Below the pieces are notes generated by a model that saw only the letters and a list, made by a program, of their open reading frames with translations, made no database searches and was not told the DNA's origin. A DNA stretch of 64,000 bases from JAVJSD01 sp040219575 (GTDB taxonomy: Bacteria > Planctomycetota > Planctomycetia > Pirellulales > Pirellulaceae): positions 1 to 64,000 of the forward strand of contig JAVJSD010000073.1 in assembly GCA_040219575.1 (NCBI GenBank). The letters are read 5' to 3'. The position numbers and the translations under genes are program-made. Positions 1 through 9,440 of the stretch are shown here, piece by piece (the first letter of the stretch is position 1; every line of letters starts with the position of its first letter).

Positions 1-242
1 GCTAACACCGCCTGCGGCGGAGAAGGCGATAAGGCGATAAACCGTCTTCGATGCGGCCCGATTCACGCGGCCGTCGCCTGATTCGCCCAGCGACGATATC
101 TCCAGGACAGGACCGAACGAGTCACTGAAACTAGCCCACTAGACGGCGGTGCTCGCCCTGTCGCGGCGAGCGGCCGTGCACTATGATGGGGGAAAAGGGC
201 GCACGCTTGGAGTGGGCGGCGTTCGTCTTGCGGCGGTGGATC

Positions 243-1625
243 ATGAGTATTCCCAAGGTTGTTATCGTCGGTCGACCCAACGTCGGCAAATCGAGCATTT
301 TCAATTGGCTCTCCGGCCGGCGTTTGGCCATCGTCGACAGCACCGCCGGCGTCACGCGGGATCGCGTCACGCACCTCATCGAAAACGAGGGCCGGTTCTT
401 CGAACTGATCGACACGGGCGGAATCGGCATCGAGGACGCCGACAACCTGACGCAGGAGATCGAGGCGCAGATCGAGGCGGGCATCGAGATGGCCGACGTC
501 GTGATGTTCGTCGTCGATACCCGGGCCGGCATCCTGCCGCTCGACCAGGAAGTCGCCAAGCGATTGCGGTACGTCAACAAGCCAGTGATCTGCGTCGCCA
601 ACAAGACCGATCATCCCTCGCTCGACCCCCAGGCCGACGAGTTCTACAAGCTCGGGCGGGGGAAACTCGTCCGCGTCAGCGCCGAGCAAAAGCGCAACCG
701 CGAGGAACTGTTGTCCCTGGTCGCGCAGCGTCTGCCGGCCGCCAAACCCGGCGAGCAGGAGGCCCAGGCCGAAACGCTGATGAAGACGGCCATCGTGGGC
801 CGCCGCAACGTCGGCAAGAGCACGTTCGTCAACACCCTGGCCGACGCCGAGCGGATGATCGTCAGCGAAGTGCCGGGCACCACCCGCGACAGCGTCGACG
901 TGCGATTCGAACTCGACGGCAAGGCCTTCGTGGCCATCGACACGCCCGGCCTGCGCAAAGGCAAGAGCGTGCGGACCGACATCGACTTCTACAGCACCCA
1001 CCGCGCCCAGCGCAGCGTGCGGCGGGCCGACGTGGTGCTGCTGTTCTTCGACGCCGCCTCGCGAATCAGCAAGGTCGACAAGCAGCTCTGCAAATACATC
1101 GCCGACAACTACAAGCCGTGCATCTTCGTGGTCAACAAGTGGGACCTGATGCACGGCCAGATGCCCACGGAGAAGTGGGTCATCTACCTCCGCGACACCT
1201 TCCCCACCATGTGGCACGTGCCGATCGCGTTCATCACCGGGCAAACCGGCAAGAACGTCAAGCTGCTGCTGAATCACGCCCAGATGCTGTTCCGCCAGTC
1301 GCGCGACCGCATCACCACCGGCGAACTGAACCGCCTGGTGAAGAAGGCGATTCAGCTCAACCCGCCGCCGATCTTCAAGGGCCGCCGGCCGAAGGTGTAC
1401 TACGCCACGCAGGTCGCCAGCCAGCCGCCCACGATCGTGTTGATCTGCAACAACCCGGCCGCCTTCGCGCCGACCTATCGTCGCTATCTGCTGGGCGTCT
1501 TCCGCGACCAGCTCAGCTTCGGCGAAGTGCCGATCAAGCTCTACCTGCACCAGCGCCAGAGCAGCGACAAGCGCGATGAGATCCAACACGACGACGCGGC
1601 GGAAAGCTCCCAGGATGCGTCTTAA
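243..1625 (+). CDS. der: Ribosome-associated GTPase Der (EngA)
   Basis: This 460-residue protein is the double-GTPase Der, which binds the 50S ribosomal subunit and is needed late in its assembly in the cytoplasm. Two complete G domains are visible: the first P-loop GRPNVGKS at residues 10-17 followed by DTGG and NKTD, the second P-loop GRRNVGKS near residue 186 followed by DTPG and NKWD. The remaining C-terminal stretch matches the KH-like domain in length and position. I chose the ATG at 243 because the protein then begins directly with the first G domain; an in-frame ATG at 183 would add 20 residues without family support. It stands alone between oppositely oriented genes. Length is typical of the family, and identity is near certain. 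Confidence 0.97.
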   Translation: MSIPKVVIVGRPNVGKSSIFNWLSGRRLAIVDSTAGVTRDRVTHLIENEGRFFELIDTGGIGIEDADNLTQEIEAQIEAGIEMADVVMFVVDTRAGILPLDQEVAKRLRYVNKPVICVANKTDHPSLDPQADEFYKLGRGKLVRVSAEQKRNREELLSLVAQRLPAAKPGEQEAQAETLMKTAIVGRRNVGKSTFVNTLADAERMIVSEVPGTTRDSVDVRFELDGKAFVAIDTPGLRKGKSVRTDIDFYSTHRAQRSVRRADVVLLFFDAASRISKVDKQLCKYIADNYKPCIFVVNKWDLMHGQMPTEKWVIYLRDTFPTMWHVPIAFITGQTGKNVKLLLNHAQMLFRQSRDRITTGELNRLVKKAIQLNPPPIFKGRRPKVYYATQVASQPPTIVLICNNPAAFAPTYRRYLLGVFRDQLSFGEVPIKLYLHQRQSSDKRDEIQHDDAAESSQDAS

Positions 1626-1655
1626 CCGCGACGCTTGAACACGGTTTCCCTGGGA

Positions 1656-1672
1656 GCCGGGTTTATCCCAGC
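1656..1672. repeat. 17-bp hairpin repeat, family B, copy 1
   Basis: Hairpin GCCGGG-TTTAT-CCCAGC. It lies just downstream of der. On the opposite strand it reads with the ACAAA-like loop shared by the copies at 1762, 19644 and 43031; the stem bases differ between copies but still pair. Confidence 0.5.
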
Positions 1673-1761
1673 GCCACGCGGCCGCCGACAGCGCCTCCGG
1701 CCTCGCCGCCCGCAGCTCTCTCCAACGGCACGCAGGAATCAGCCGGAGGCCGCCACAAGGC

Positions 1762-1778
1762 GCGGGGACAAACCCCGC
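1762..1778. repeat. 17-bp hairpin repeat, family B, copy 2
   Basis: Hairpin GCGGGG-ACAAA-CCCCGC between the convergent genes der and the repeat protein at 1806. Compared with the copy at 43031, the second and third stem positions have changed on both sides so that pairing is kept. Confidence 0.55.
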
Positions 1779-1805
1779 AGCTCATGGGGCGATTTTGATT
1801 TCGAC

Positions 1806-2951
1806 CTACTTGGCGTCCGGCTTGCAGTACGATAGGCCGAGCAGCGCGTAGCCGGTCACCAGGTTGGCGTCGCCTTCCATCCAGCGCGAGGTCTCGTTGA
1901 CCCACGAGCCGTCTTTCTGCTGGCGGCTCGCCAGTTCATCGACCAGCTCCTGCCGCCAGTTGTGGGTCTTGCCGGCGCTGTCGACGATCGCATCCTGCCC
2001 CATGGCGTCGAGGGCCTTGGCGAACGTCTGGTAGTAATAGTACAGGCCGGCCTGGCCCATGCCGGGGTTCGTATCCAGGCCGTAGTTCTTCGAGATCCAC
2101 TCGACGGCCGCCTTCACCCGGGGGTCGTCGGCCTCGACGCCGGCGTAGATCATGCTCTTCAGCCCGGCGTACGTCATCGAGGCGTAGCTCCGCAGACCGC
2201 CCTCGTCGGTCTCGCCGGCCTGGCTGGTGCCGCCCGCGGCGCAGGTGTAGTAGAACCCGCCGTCGGGATTCTTCGTGGCGAAGGGCGTGGTGTTGTGCTC
2301 GGTCTCGAGATTCTGACATCGCGAGACGAAGATCAACGCCTGTTGAATCGCCTGGCTGTCGTCGGCGTTGCCGGTGGCCTTGAGGGCCTCGACCAGGTAC
2401 GAGGTGTTGGAGAGGTCGGGCCGCTTGTGGCCGCCGTATCCGGCGCCGCCGTAGTACAGGTCCGACTTGTCCTTGCCTTCCTCCTCGTTCCACTGCAGGC
2501 CTTTAAGGAACGCGTCGGCGCGCTTCAGCGTCTTGTCGAAACGGCCGTCGGCGTTGGCTTCCCGCAGACAGAGCACCGACAAGCAGGTCTCGTAGTTGCG
2601 GTGCGTCGAACCGGTGGCGTAGATGCCGCCGTCCGGTTGGATGTAGCCCTGAATGTTCTTCAACGCCTTGGCGACGGTGGGGTCCTCCACCGAGAGGCCG
2701 ACACGCAGCAAGCTGGTCGTCACCAGGGCGGTGATTCCCGGTCCGGCGGTGGCGTTGAACGAACCGTCGTCGGCCTGGGCTTTGGTCTTCAGAAAGTCGA
2801 CCGCCTTGGCCACCGTCCGTTCGTACTTGGCGACGTCGAACTTCTGGTTCGATTCCGCCGCGGAGGCGGCGCCCCGCAGGCTGAAGATGCAGGCCGTCAA
2901 GCCCGTGAGAAGAATGGTCAGGTTCCGTTGGTGCGACGCGGAGTAGGTCAC
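1806..2951 (-). CDS. Secreted prenyltransferase/squalene-oxidase-repeat protein
   Basis: The 381-residue product has an N-terminal signal peptide (hydrophobic stretch ending in AASA-AES near residue 31) followed by repeated units of the terpenoid-cyclase/prenyltransferase alpha-barrel type. Recognisable features are the recurring phrases DDGSFN, PDGGIYA, KNPDGGFYY and QKDGSWVN, spaced by helices, which are QW-like repeat signatures. Secreted planctomycete proteins of this type usually carry no cyclase catalytic acid motif, and I see no DxDD here, so enzymatic activity is not supported; a binding role outside the cytoplasm is possible. The GTG at 2951 is preferred because GGGAGAAA precedes it; an in-frame start at 3002 would put 17 charged residues before the signal peptide. 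It converges with der. Confidence 0.82.
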   Translation of the reverse strand: MTYSASHQRNLTILLTGLTACIFSLRGAASAAESNQKFDVAKYERTVAKAVDFLKTKAQADDGSFNATAGPGITALVTTSLLRVGLSVEDPTVAKALKNIQGYIQPDGGIYATGSTHRNYETCLSVLCLREANADGRFDKTLKRADAFLKGLQWNEEEGKDKSDLYYGGAGYGGHKRPDLSNTSYLVEALKATGNADDSQAIQQALIFVSRCQNLETEHNTTPFATKNPDGGFYYTCAAGGTSQAGETDEGGLRSYASMTYAGLKSMIYAGVEADDPRVKAAVEWISKNYGLDTNPGMGQAGLYYYYQTFAKALDAMGQDAIVDSAGKTHNWRQELVDELASRQQKDGSWVNETSRWMEGDANLVTGYALLGLSYCKPDAK

Positions 2952-3110
2952 GTCTTTCTCCCTTGGTTTCGGCGACGTTCGCGCTGGCGCCGGCGGTCGC
3001 ATCGGGCTGAATCCGGCGCACGAACGTCAAAGACAGAAACACACGCTATGCGTGTTTGTATCGCGGTGGAGTCGGACGAACTCCGGCTGTGGGGCACGCC
3101 GTCGGGCGGC

Positions 3111-3398
3111 TCAGTCGATGACAGCCAGAATCTCGTCTTCTCCCATTATAAGCAGTTGCTCGCCGTCGACGTTGACTTCCATGCCGCTGTATCGCATGAA
3201 GACCACCCGGTCGCCCTCCTTGACCTGGGGAATGGCCCGGTCGCCCTGCTTGAGGAGCCGACCTTCGCCGACCGACAGCACCCTTCCCTGCTGGGGGATT
3301 TCCTTGGCGGATTCGGGCAAGACAATGCCTCCGGCCGTCTTCTCGGCGGCTTCCAGCCGTTTCACGACGACCTTGTCGCCAAGTGGTTCGATTCTCAT
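3111..3398 (-). CDS. groES: Co-chaperonin GroES (Cpn10)
   Basis: The 95-residue protein matches GroES in length and sequence: it opens with MRIEPLGDKVVVKRLE, then the mobile-loop region KTAGGIVLPESAKE and the closing GEDEILAVID. GroES caps the GroEL chamber during ATP-driven folding in the cytosol. The ATG at 3398 is preceded by GGAAGGG; a longer frame upstream has no family similarity. No groEL lies on either side, and I see no CIRCE operator (TTAGCACTC inverted repeat) upstream, so this copy is probably one of several groES genes and is not heat-regulated through HrcA at this locus. Planctomycetes often carry extra chaperonin copies. Confidence 0.95.
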   Translation of the reverse strand: MRIEPLGDKVVVKRLEAAEKTAGGIVLPESAKEIPQQGRVLSVGEGRLLKQGDRAIPQVKEGDRVVFMRYSGMEVNVDGEQLLIMGEDEILAVID

Positions 3399-3731
3399 GA
3401 GCCCTTCCGGGTTGCAGGTAGGGGACGATTCTCGATCGCTTTCGAAAAGCGGATGGAGGTCCCCGTGGGAACGAATCGCAAGATTGTCGCATGCAGCGAT
3501 ACCGCGTTCAAGGGTCGCTAGGGCGAACACCGAATTCCGCTGTTGCCTGGCGGGCGACTGCAAGTGTCGATTTGTGAATGAGTTGCGCGGTCCGGGACCA
3601 TTTTTCGAAAGGGCGACAGCAGACGATTAAGAAGACTGGAGAAGCTTTGACGACTTTGCCGATAAAGCAGACCAGCGGCATTGAATTTCGTCGACGCCGT
3701 GACCGTTGCAGGCGACCCGCGGAGGAAAGTC

Positions 3732-5141
3732 ATGACCAAGACACGATCGACGTCCGATTCGTCCTCAACGGATCAGACCACCAGGCCTGATCGCGCCGGA
3801 CAGCAACCACTTTCCACGGCGAACTCCGCCGAGCGCTTGGCCGAGCGTCGCCTCGACGGACCGCATCGTATCGGAACCGAGGACGAGGCGACCGACGCAC
3901 CGGCGGGCGAAGCACCAGCGGTCGACCGCGTGAACGAGGTTGACGAACCGACGCAGGTAAAAGAGACTTCGCCCCCAGAACCCGCCGCCCGTCAGTCCGA
4001 CGCCGCCATCGACACGCCCGCCGACTCCGGCCCCGCCGCGGAATCGATCCGCCTGCACGCGGAGCAACTCGCCGAACACCTCCGCAACAAGCAACGCGAG
4101 CTCGACCGCCGCGAAGCCGAGACCAACGCCCGCATCGCGCAATTAGAGAACGAACTGCGGGCCTCGCGGCTGTGGTTGCGGGAGAAAGTGCAGCAGCACA
4201 ACGAACAACAACAGCAGTTGGAAGTGCTCCGTCGCCAATTGAAGGAAGAAAGCCAACGGGCCGAGGAATCCGCAAACGCCGCGGAAGTGGAAGAGCTGAA
4301 GCGGGTGACGGTCGAGCTTCAGCAACAGCTTTCCTTGGCTCAGCAGCGGATTCGCGAACTCGAACCGGAGGCGGCCAAGGCGCGGACGCATGCCGGGCAG
4401 GCCGAGGCCCGAATTCAGGCCGCTCACGACGAGGCGGAACAGCGAATCGCGGCCAACGACGCCCGGATGCACGATATCGAGCGTTTGTTCGACAAGCACC
4501 TCGACGACCTCGAAGCGGCCCGGGTGCAGTTTGAAACCGACCGGGAAGCGGCCGAGCAGGAACTCGACCAGCAGCGCGAATCGCTCGAACAACGACGCCA
4601 ACGACTCGACGCCGATACGGCCCGCCGAAAGGATTCACTCGACCAGCGGCAGAACACCCTCGAGCAGCGCGAAGCGGCAGTGGAGGAGTTGCAGATCGAG
4701 GTCTCGCGCGTCCATCGCGAGACCTTGGAAATGCGCCTGGTCACGCAGCAACTGTGGTCGCAGGTGGTCCGCCAGGCGCCCCCCGCGGAATTGTCTCGTG
4801 CAATGGCGCAGCTTCGCGGCCAGTTGGCCCAGGTGTACAAAGTCGAGACCGACGCGCTCGCCGACAAGCACCAGCAGCTCGCGGAACTCGCGGAGCGTCT
4901 CGAAAACCGCCAACAGGATCTATCCGGGGAACGCGAGGAACTGTTGGCCTGGCACACACGCCGCCAACAGGAAATCGAGGAGCAGGCGGCCCGACTGGTC
5001 GCCCGTGAGCAGGAGCTGCACGGTCAGGAAGAGGCGATGCGTCAACAGCAGGACGACTGGAAGACGGAGCGTCGCCAGCTTCAAGCCGAACTTCGCCGCG
5101 TCCTCGCGCAGCGCCACAACAGCCACCTGGCGGCGGCGTAG
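3732..5141 (+). CDS. Long coiled-coil protein of unknown function
   Basis: I do not recognise a named family. The 469-residue product has a disordered acidic N-terminus (about 95 residues rich in T, D, E, P), then almost continuous Gln/Glu/Arg/Ala-rich coiled coil from about residue 100 to the end, with no signal peptide, membrane segment or cysteine motif. The start at 3732 is supported by GGAGGAAAG directly upstream; an earlier in-frame ATG at 3681 has no such site. The base composition fits the neighbours. A scaffolding or cytoskeleton-like role is possible but only inferred from the coil. It ends in front of a strong intrinsic terminator. Confidence 0.8.
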   Translation: MTKTRSTSDSSSTDQTTRPDRAGQQPLSTANSAERLAERRLDGPHRIGTEDEATDAPAGEAPAVDRVNEVDEPTQVKETSPPEPAARQSDAAIDTPADSGPAAESIRLHAEQLAEHLRNKQRELDRREAETNARIAQLENELRASRLWLREKVQQHNEQQQQLEVLRRQLKEESQRAEESANAAEVEELKRVTVELQQQLSLAQQRIRELEPEAAKARTHAGQAEARIQAAHDEAEQRIAANDARMHDIERLFDKHLDDLEAARVQFETDREAAEQELDQQRESLEQRRQRLDADTARRKDSLDQRQNTLEQREAAVEELQIEVSRVHRETLEMRLVTQQLWSQVVRQAPPAELSRAMAQLRGQLAQVYKVETDALADKHQQLAELAERLENRQQDLSGEREELLAWHTRRQQEIEEQAARLVAREQELHGQEEAMRQQQDDWKTERRQLQAELRRVLAQRHNSHLAAA

Positions 5142-5334
5142 CCGGGCCGCCATTCTCCAATTCGTCGAACCGTTGAAATGGAGCGCGCGCTGCGCGCAAT
5201 TTCACGGAACGAGAGAAGTTACAACCGCAAATGAACGCCGATCGGACGCCAATGGACTTGAATCCACTCGATTAGCGCTTCATGAGCGTTCATCAGCGGT
5301 TCAACGGCTCTCGGCTGCTCGCACCGGGGCGACG

Positions 5335-5372
5335 AAAAAAGGCCGCCGCAGGACTATGCGGCGACCTTTTTT
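5335..5372 (+). terminator. Intrinsic terminator after the coiled-coil gene
   Basis: Stem GGCCGCCGCA / TGCGGCGACC with a six-base loop, flanked by six A upstream and six T downstream, so it can act on both strands. It lies about 190 bp after the stop at 5141 and before the convergent gene ending at 5430. Confidence 0.85.
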
Positions 5373-5399
5373 GATTAGCTTCGTTCCGACGCTTCAATT

Positions 5400-5418
5400 G
5401 GCAGCCTGGAAGGCTGCC
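5400..5418. repeat. 19-bp hairpin repeat, family D, copy 1
   Basis: Hairpin GGCAGCC-TGGAA-GGCTGCC between convergent genes. Copies at 10287 and 10369 have the same 7-5-7 layout with different but still paired stems. Confidence 0.55.
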
Positions 5419-5429
5419 CTACGCGGCAA

Positions 5430-6263
5430 TCAGTCTTGGCCGAGGGCCTGCTGACCGATTTCCTGGCTGGCCAGCGAGGTGTCTTGCGAATCGCCGTTCT
5501 GCTTGATGCGCGTCTGCGCCACCTGAATCGCGCGTCCGGCGAACATGATCTCTTGCCGCGAGAAAAACTTCTCGCGATAGCCGGTGCGGCGAATGAAGAC
5601 GCGGTCCTTGGCGGCGAGCTCCGCCCAACTCAGACCGTCCATCAAATGCCAAGCGGCCGCTTGGGCCACGTTCTGCGGAACTTCGCCGCGGCCCAGCATC
5701 TTGCACACTTCGTGAACCTCGGCCTTGTCGGTGAACGAGGAGATCGGCTTGATTTCGTACTTCACGCGGGGCGAGGGATCGTCTTTGCCGTGCTCGAGGC
5801 AAACGGCTTTCACTTTCACCTTGCGGGTCGTGTCGGCGTCGACATTCATGAAACCGCCGCCGAATCCACCCATGCCGCCCATGCCGCCGAAGCCGCCGCC
5901 GACGCCCTGAGTTCCACCACCGCCGCCGAATCCGCCGCCGCCGCCCCCGAATCCGCCACCACCGCCGCCAAATCCGCCGCCGCCGAACTGCGCCATCACC
6001 GGCACACCGACGAAGGCCTCCGGCAGACTCACCGCCAGCGGCTTCTTCGATTTGTTCGTCAGCAGAATGGTGGCTTCCGTGGCGTCCTTGGGAATCAGCG
6101 TGACTTCGATATCACCGGATTCGATCGCTTTGAACATTTCGACCGACGTGTGGCCTTCCGCGGCTTCCTTGTCGTAAGGAGCCCGATCCGCGGCGTGCGC
6201 ACCGGCCGCCAGGGAAAAACAGGCCAAAATCGAGAGGCACCACCCAACAGTACTGCATTTCAT
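5430..6263 (-). CDS. Secreted protein with glycine-rich low-complexity centre
   Basis: No named family is recognised. The 277-residue product begins with a clear signal peptide (cleavage probable after AGAHA, residue 24). Residues about 25-90 form a globular part containing IEVTLIPKDATEATILLTN, which resembles a small beta domain. Residues about 93-145 are almost pure Gly/Phe (repeated GGGGGFGG units). The C-terminal part (about 150-277) is mixed and charged, with VCLEHGKDDPSPRVKYEI. The Gly-Phe block is a flexible linker by composition. The same DNA read on the other strand gives a long open frame, which is a composition artefact. Function is unknown; export is well supported. Confidence 0.75.
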   Translation of the reverse strand: MKCSTVGWCLSILACFSLAAGAHAADRAPYDKEAAEGHTSVEMFKAIESGDIEVTLIPKDATEATILLTNKSKKPLAVSLPEAFVGVPVMAQFGGGGFGGGGGGFGGGGGGFGGGGGTQGVGGGFGGMGGMGGFGGGFMNVDADTTRKVKVKAVCLEHGKDDPSPRVKYEIKPISSFTDKAEVHEVCKMLGRGEVPQNVAQAAAWHLMDGLSWAELAAKDRVFIRRTGYREKFFSRQEIMFAGRAIQVAQTRIKQNGDSQDTSLASQEIGQQALGQD

Positions 6264-6409
6264 CGTTGTTCTCTCCGAACCCCTTCCGCATGTCGCGATA
6301 GATTCTTCGCGCTGGCTCCGTTTAGGATAATCGGCCGCTACGGAAAAGCCAACAACTATTTACCCTTGAATTTACGGCGAGTCGCCGGCCTCGCCCACGC
6401 ACGCGCTGG

Positions 6410-7867
6410 CTACAGATACCACCGAATCCACCTTTCGGGTGGGTCGGGAGGCGGATTGCCCGGCCGAAAGTCTTCCTTTTTCAGGCCGAACCGCCGCATC
6501 TTCTCGAACAACCAGCGCGGTTGAACGCCCGCCCGTTTCGCCGTCTCGCCGATTCGCCCCTGGGCGGCCCGCAGTTGCTCCCAGAGGTACTCCTGCTCCA
6601 CCCGATCGATGGCGTGCTGCCGAACCTCCTGCAAGGTGTGCGTCAGCCACCGGACCGGCTCACCGGGCGGAACCGGTTGGGCGGAACCAGCCGCCGCTCT
6701 CGGCATCTTCCAGCCGGCCGACATCGGAACGTCGGCCGCGGTGATCGTCGCTCCTTCCGCCAGCAGCATCACGTGCTCGATCATATGGATCAGCTCCCGC
6801 ACGTTGCCCGGCCAATCGTACGCTTGCAGCAGCGACATCGCCTCGGGGGTGACCTGCAACGGGGCATGGGGAACCTGGCTGCGGACCGACTCCATCGCCT
6901 CCCGCACCAGCGTCGGAATGTCCTCGCGACGCTCACGCAGCGGCGGCACGTTCACCGTCACCACGCCCAGCCGATAAAACAGGTCGCGACGAAACTGGCC
7001 CGACTCGACGTCGGCCAGCAGATCGCGATTGGTGGCGGCCATCACCCGCACGTCGACCCGAATCGGCCGTTCGCCCCCCACGCGATAGAACTCGCGATTC
7101 TGCAGCACCTGCAGCAGTTTGGCCTGCAAATGCAGCGGCATCTCACCGATTTCGTCCAGCAGAATCGTCCCTTCGTGGGCCAGTTCGAAACGTCCCCGCC
7201 GAGCCCGCACCGCGCCGGTGAAAGCGCCCGATTCGTGGCCGAATAACTCGCTTTCCAGCAGCGTTTCGGTCAGCGCCGCACAGTTCAGCGCAACAAATGG
7301 ACCGCGGCGCCGGGGACTCTCGCGATGGATGGCCCGCGCCAGCCGCTCCTTGCCGACCCCCGTCTCGCCCGTGATCAGCATCGAGGCGTCGGTCGCGACC
7401 AGCCGCCGCACCAGCGCCATGAATTCCCGCATCACGGCGCTTTCCGAGGCGAAATCGTCGAGCCGCGGTTCTTCGACCGGGCGCGACAAGCCGCCCCCCG
7501 CCTCGGTGCGATTCGGTCGCGAACAGACGGTGCCGATCGCCGATTGAAGCAACTCGTCGGGCAAGCTCAACGGCAACACGGCCGCGTAACCACGAGCCGT
7601 CAGCGTTGCATCGCGCCGAGCCTCGGGCGACGGAACAAGCACCACGACGTTGAAACGCTCCGGCGCAGGGGGAGGCGCAGGGTTGTCGATGCCGCGCGCC
7701 ACCGCGTCGAGCGAAACGACCGCCAAATCCACGGTCTCCTGCGCCAGCGACTCCCGCCAACTGGCGATCTCCGCCTCGTCGAGCACGACATTGTCTTGCG
7801 ACAACAGCGCCCGCAGACGTGCTTTGAGCTTGCCGTCCGAGACGACGATCGCGATGCGCCGAATCAT
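6410..7867 (-). CDS. Sigma-54-dependent transcriptional activator (NtrC type)
   Basis: The 485-residue protein is a bacterial enhancer-binding protein that opens sigma-54 promoters by ATP hydrolysis. From the N-terminus: a receiver-like domain (about 1-110) that lacks the usual acidic pocket and LMTG-like Thr, so phosphorylation is unlikely; the AAA+ domain with Walker A GETGVGKE near residue 165, the sigma-54 loop GAFTGA near 213, Walker B ILLDEIGEM, and the R-finger region; then a Fis-type helix-turn-helix near the end (RIGETAKRAGVQPRWLFEKM). The C-terminus extends about 20 residues past the helix-turn-helix. No histidine kinase gene is adjacent, which fits a degenerate receiver controlled in another way. 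Its targets cannot be read from this window. Confidence 0.92.
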   Translation of the reverse strand: MIRRIAIVVSDGKLKARLRALLSQDNVVLDEAEIASWRESLAQETVDLAVVSLDAVARGIDNPAPPPAPERFNVVVLVPSPEARRDATLTARGYAAVLPLSLPDELLQSAIGTVCSRPNRTEAGGGLSRPVEEPRLDDFASESAVMREFMALVRRLVATDASMLITGETGVGKERLARAIHRESPRRRGPFVALNCAALTETLLESELFGHESGAFTGAVRARRGRFELAHEGTILLDEIGEMPLHLQAKLLQVLQNREFYRVGGERPIRVDVRVMAATNRDLLADVESGQFRRDLFYRLGVVTVNVPPLRERREDIPTLVREAMESVRSQVPHAPLQVTPEAMSLLQAYDWPGNVRELIHMIEHVMLLAEGATITAADVPMSAGWKMPRAAAGSAQPVPPGEPVRWLTHTLQEVRQHAIDRVEQEYLWEQLRAAQGRIGETAKRAGVQPRWLFEKMRRFGLKKEDFRPGNPPPDPPERWIRWYL

Positions 7868-8114
7868 AGCGGAACCCCGAATGCCGATCGAGAAAAATTC
7901 GGAAGCACTAGCGCCGAAAAATCAGTTGTCTACATACCGAATATAGCCCGGGATCAAGCGGGACTTCAATCGGTCGATCGCTGTAAACCTTTAATTTTCA
8001 GTCGCTTGTGTGGAACACCCGGGCCGCGATCGTGGCTGGGCGCGCCACGTGCTATCGCAACTGCCAGCGTTCTTCCTTTGAGAACGCCAGGAAACCGGGA
8101 AGGAAAGGCCAGCC

Positions 8115-9440
8115 GTGAGGCATCTTGGATTCTGCGGCGTCTGCTTGACGCTCGTCGTCGGCGCCGCGCTGGCGGCGAATGAGCCGCCCGCGAGCTTGCC
8201 TCCCGTGGCGGATTCGGCCGGAGGGCTCGACCGCGGCGCGTTCGATCCGCGGTTCAGTGATCCCAACGCGCCGTTTGGCCGCGAAAGGGCGTTTCCTCAC
8301 CGCATCGAGTTGCCGCCGGGTATTCCGTTTGGCGGTGGATTGCCGGCGAACGTCGTGCCGCCGCCGGCCGGTGTTCGCCTGCCGGGCGAGTTCGAAAACC
8401 AGGAAATGATCCTGTTGGCGTACAACGACCTGGTGTCGATCTATCCCGACTTGTTCCTGGAACTTGCCAAAACGCTGCGCGGCAAGACGCGCGTGGCGGT
8501 GCTGGTGGACGCGGGCCAATCGCAGTTCATCGACGAGTTGTTGGCCGAACACGACCTGGTCGGGCTGCAGATCGACCGCATCGAAGTGCCGCACGACACG
8601 ATGTGGGTTCGCGATTATGGCCCGATCGTGGTCAAGGGCAAGGCGGGACGACGCACCGCGGTGGACGCCGACTACCTGCAATTCGGCCGGCCCCTGGACG
8701 ACGCCGTGCCCTCGCTGATGGCGGGGCCGCGGAAGTTGGATGTGGTCGCCATGAATATCGACCTCGAGGGGGGCAACCTGCTCAGCAACGGCGACGGCCT
8801 GCTGCTATCGACCACGACCGTGCTGGAAGTCAACCGCGCCCAGGGACGCGACGATGGCGATGTCGTCGAGTTCTTCCGGCAGTTCTTCGGCGGACAGGTC
8901 GAGTTTCTGGAACCGCTCGACAGCGAGGCCACCGGGCACGTCGATATGTTCGCGACGTTCACGGCTCCCGATACGGTGCTCGTCGGCGCCTACGATCCCG
9001 AGGACGATCCGATCAACGCCGAGGTTCTCGACCGCAACGCCGCGCGGCTCGCCCGGCTCACGCTCAGCGACGGCCGCAAGCTGCGCGTGGTGCGCATCCC
9101 CATGCCCAAGAACGACGACGGCGTATGGCGGACGTACACCAACGTGGTGATGGCCAACGGCGTGGTGCTCGTGCCTTCGTACCCCGACATCGATCCGGCG
9201 GTCGATCGAAACGCCCTCGCCACGTTCCGCTCGTTGATGCCCGCCTGGCAGGTGAAGCCGATCGACGTCTCCGAAGTGATCGGCACCGGCGGAGCGCTGC
9301 ACTGCATGACGCGGAACATCCCCGCCGAGGACGACGCGCCCGCCGCCGGAGCGACGCCGTCCGAGCCGCGTTCGCGGCGGATCGTGGAGCGGCTATCGCG
9401 ACGACGTCCGCGCCTGCTCCCACCAACGCCCGCCGGCTAG
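8115..9440 (+). CDS. Secreted agmatine deiminase family protein
   Basis: The 441-residue product has a signal peptide (first 20 residues, ending GAALAA) and then a peptidyl-arginine/agmatine deiminase fold. Catalytic features are visible: WVRDYGP (Asp), LEGGNLLSNGDG, GHVDMFATF with the His near residue 275, and GGALHCMTRN with the nucleophilic Cys near residue 397. Known family members hydrolyse the guanidinium of agmatine to N-carbamoylputrescine and ammonia; export is unusual for polyamine synthesis and suggests use of external or periplasmic substrates, which is inference. About 40 arginine- and proline-rich residues follow the catalytic Cys. The GTG at 8115 is chosen because GGAAGGAAAGG precedes it. 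Confidence 0.88.
   Translation: MRHLGFCGVCLTLVVGAALAANEPPASLPPVADSAGGLDRGAFDPRFSDPNAPFGRERAFPHRIELPPGIPFGGGLPANVVPPPAGVRLPGEFENQEMILLAYNDLVSIYPDLFLELAKTLRGKTRVAVLVDAGQSQFIDELLAEHDLVGLQIDRIEVPHDTMWVRDYGPIVVKGKAGRRTAVDADYLQFGRPLDDAVPSLMAGPRKLDVVAMNIDLEGGNLLSNGDGLLLSTTTVLEVNRAQGRDDGDVVEFFRQFFGGQVEFLEPLDSEATGHVDMFATFTAPDTVLVGAYDPEDDPINAEVLDRNAARLARLTLSDGRKLRVVRIPMPKNDDGVWRTYTNVVMANGVVLVPSYPDIDPAVDRNALATFRSLMPAWQVKPIDVSEVIGTGGALHCMTRNIPAEDDAPAAGATPSEPRSRRIVERLSRRRPRLLPPTPAG

Noticed and set aside
63..1589. 508-codon open frame antisense to der
   Set aside because: It mirrors der in another frame, is rich in Ala/Arg/Val/Asp without domains, and arises from high third-position GC.
3399..3560. CIRCE operator upstream of groES
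   Set aside because: No TTAGCACTC-N9-GAGTGCTAA-like inverted repeat was found.
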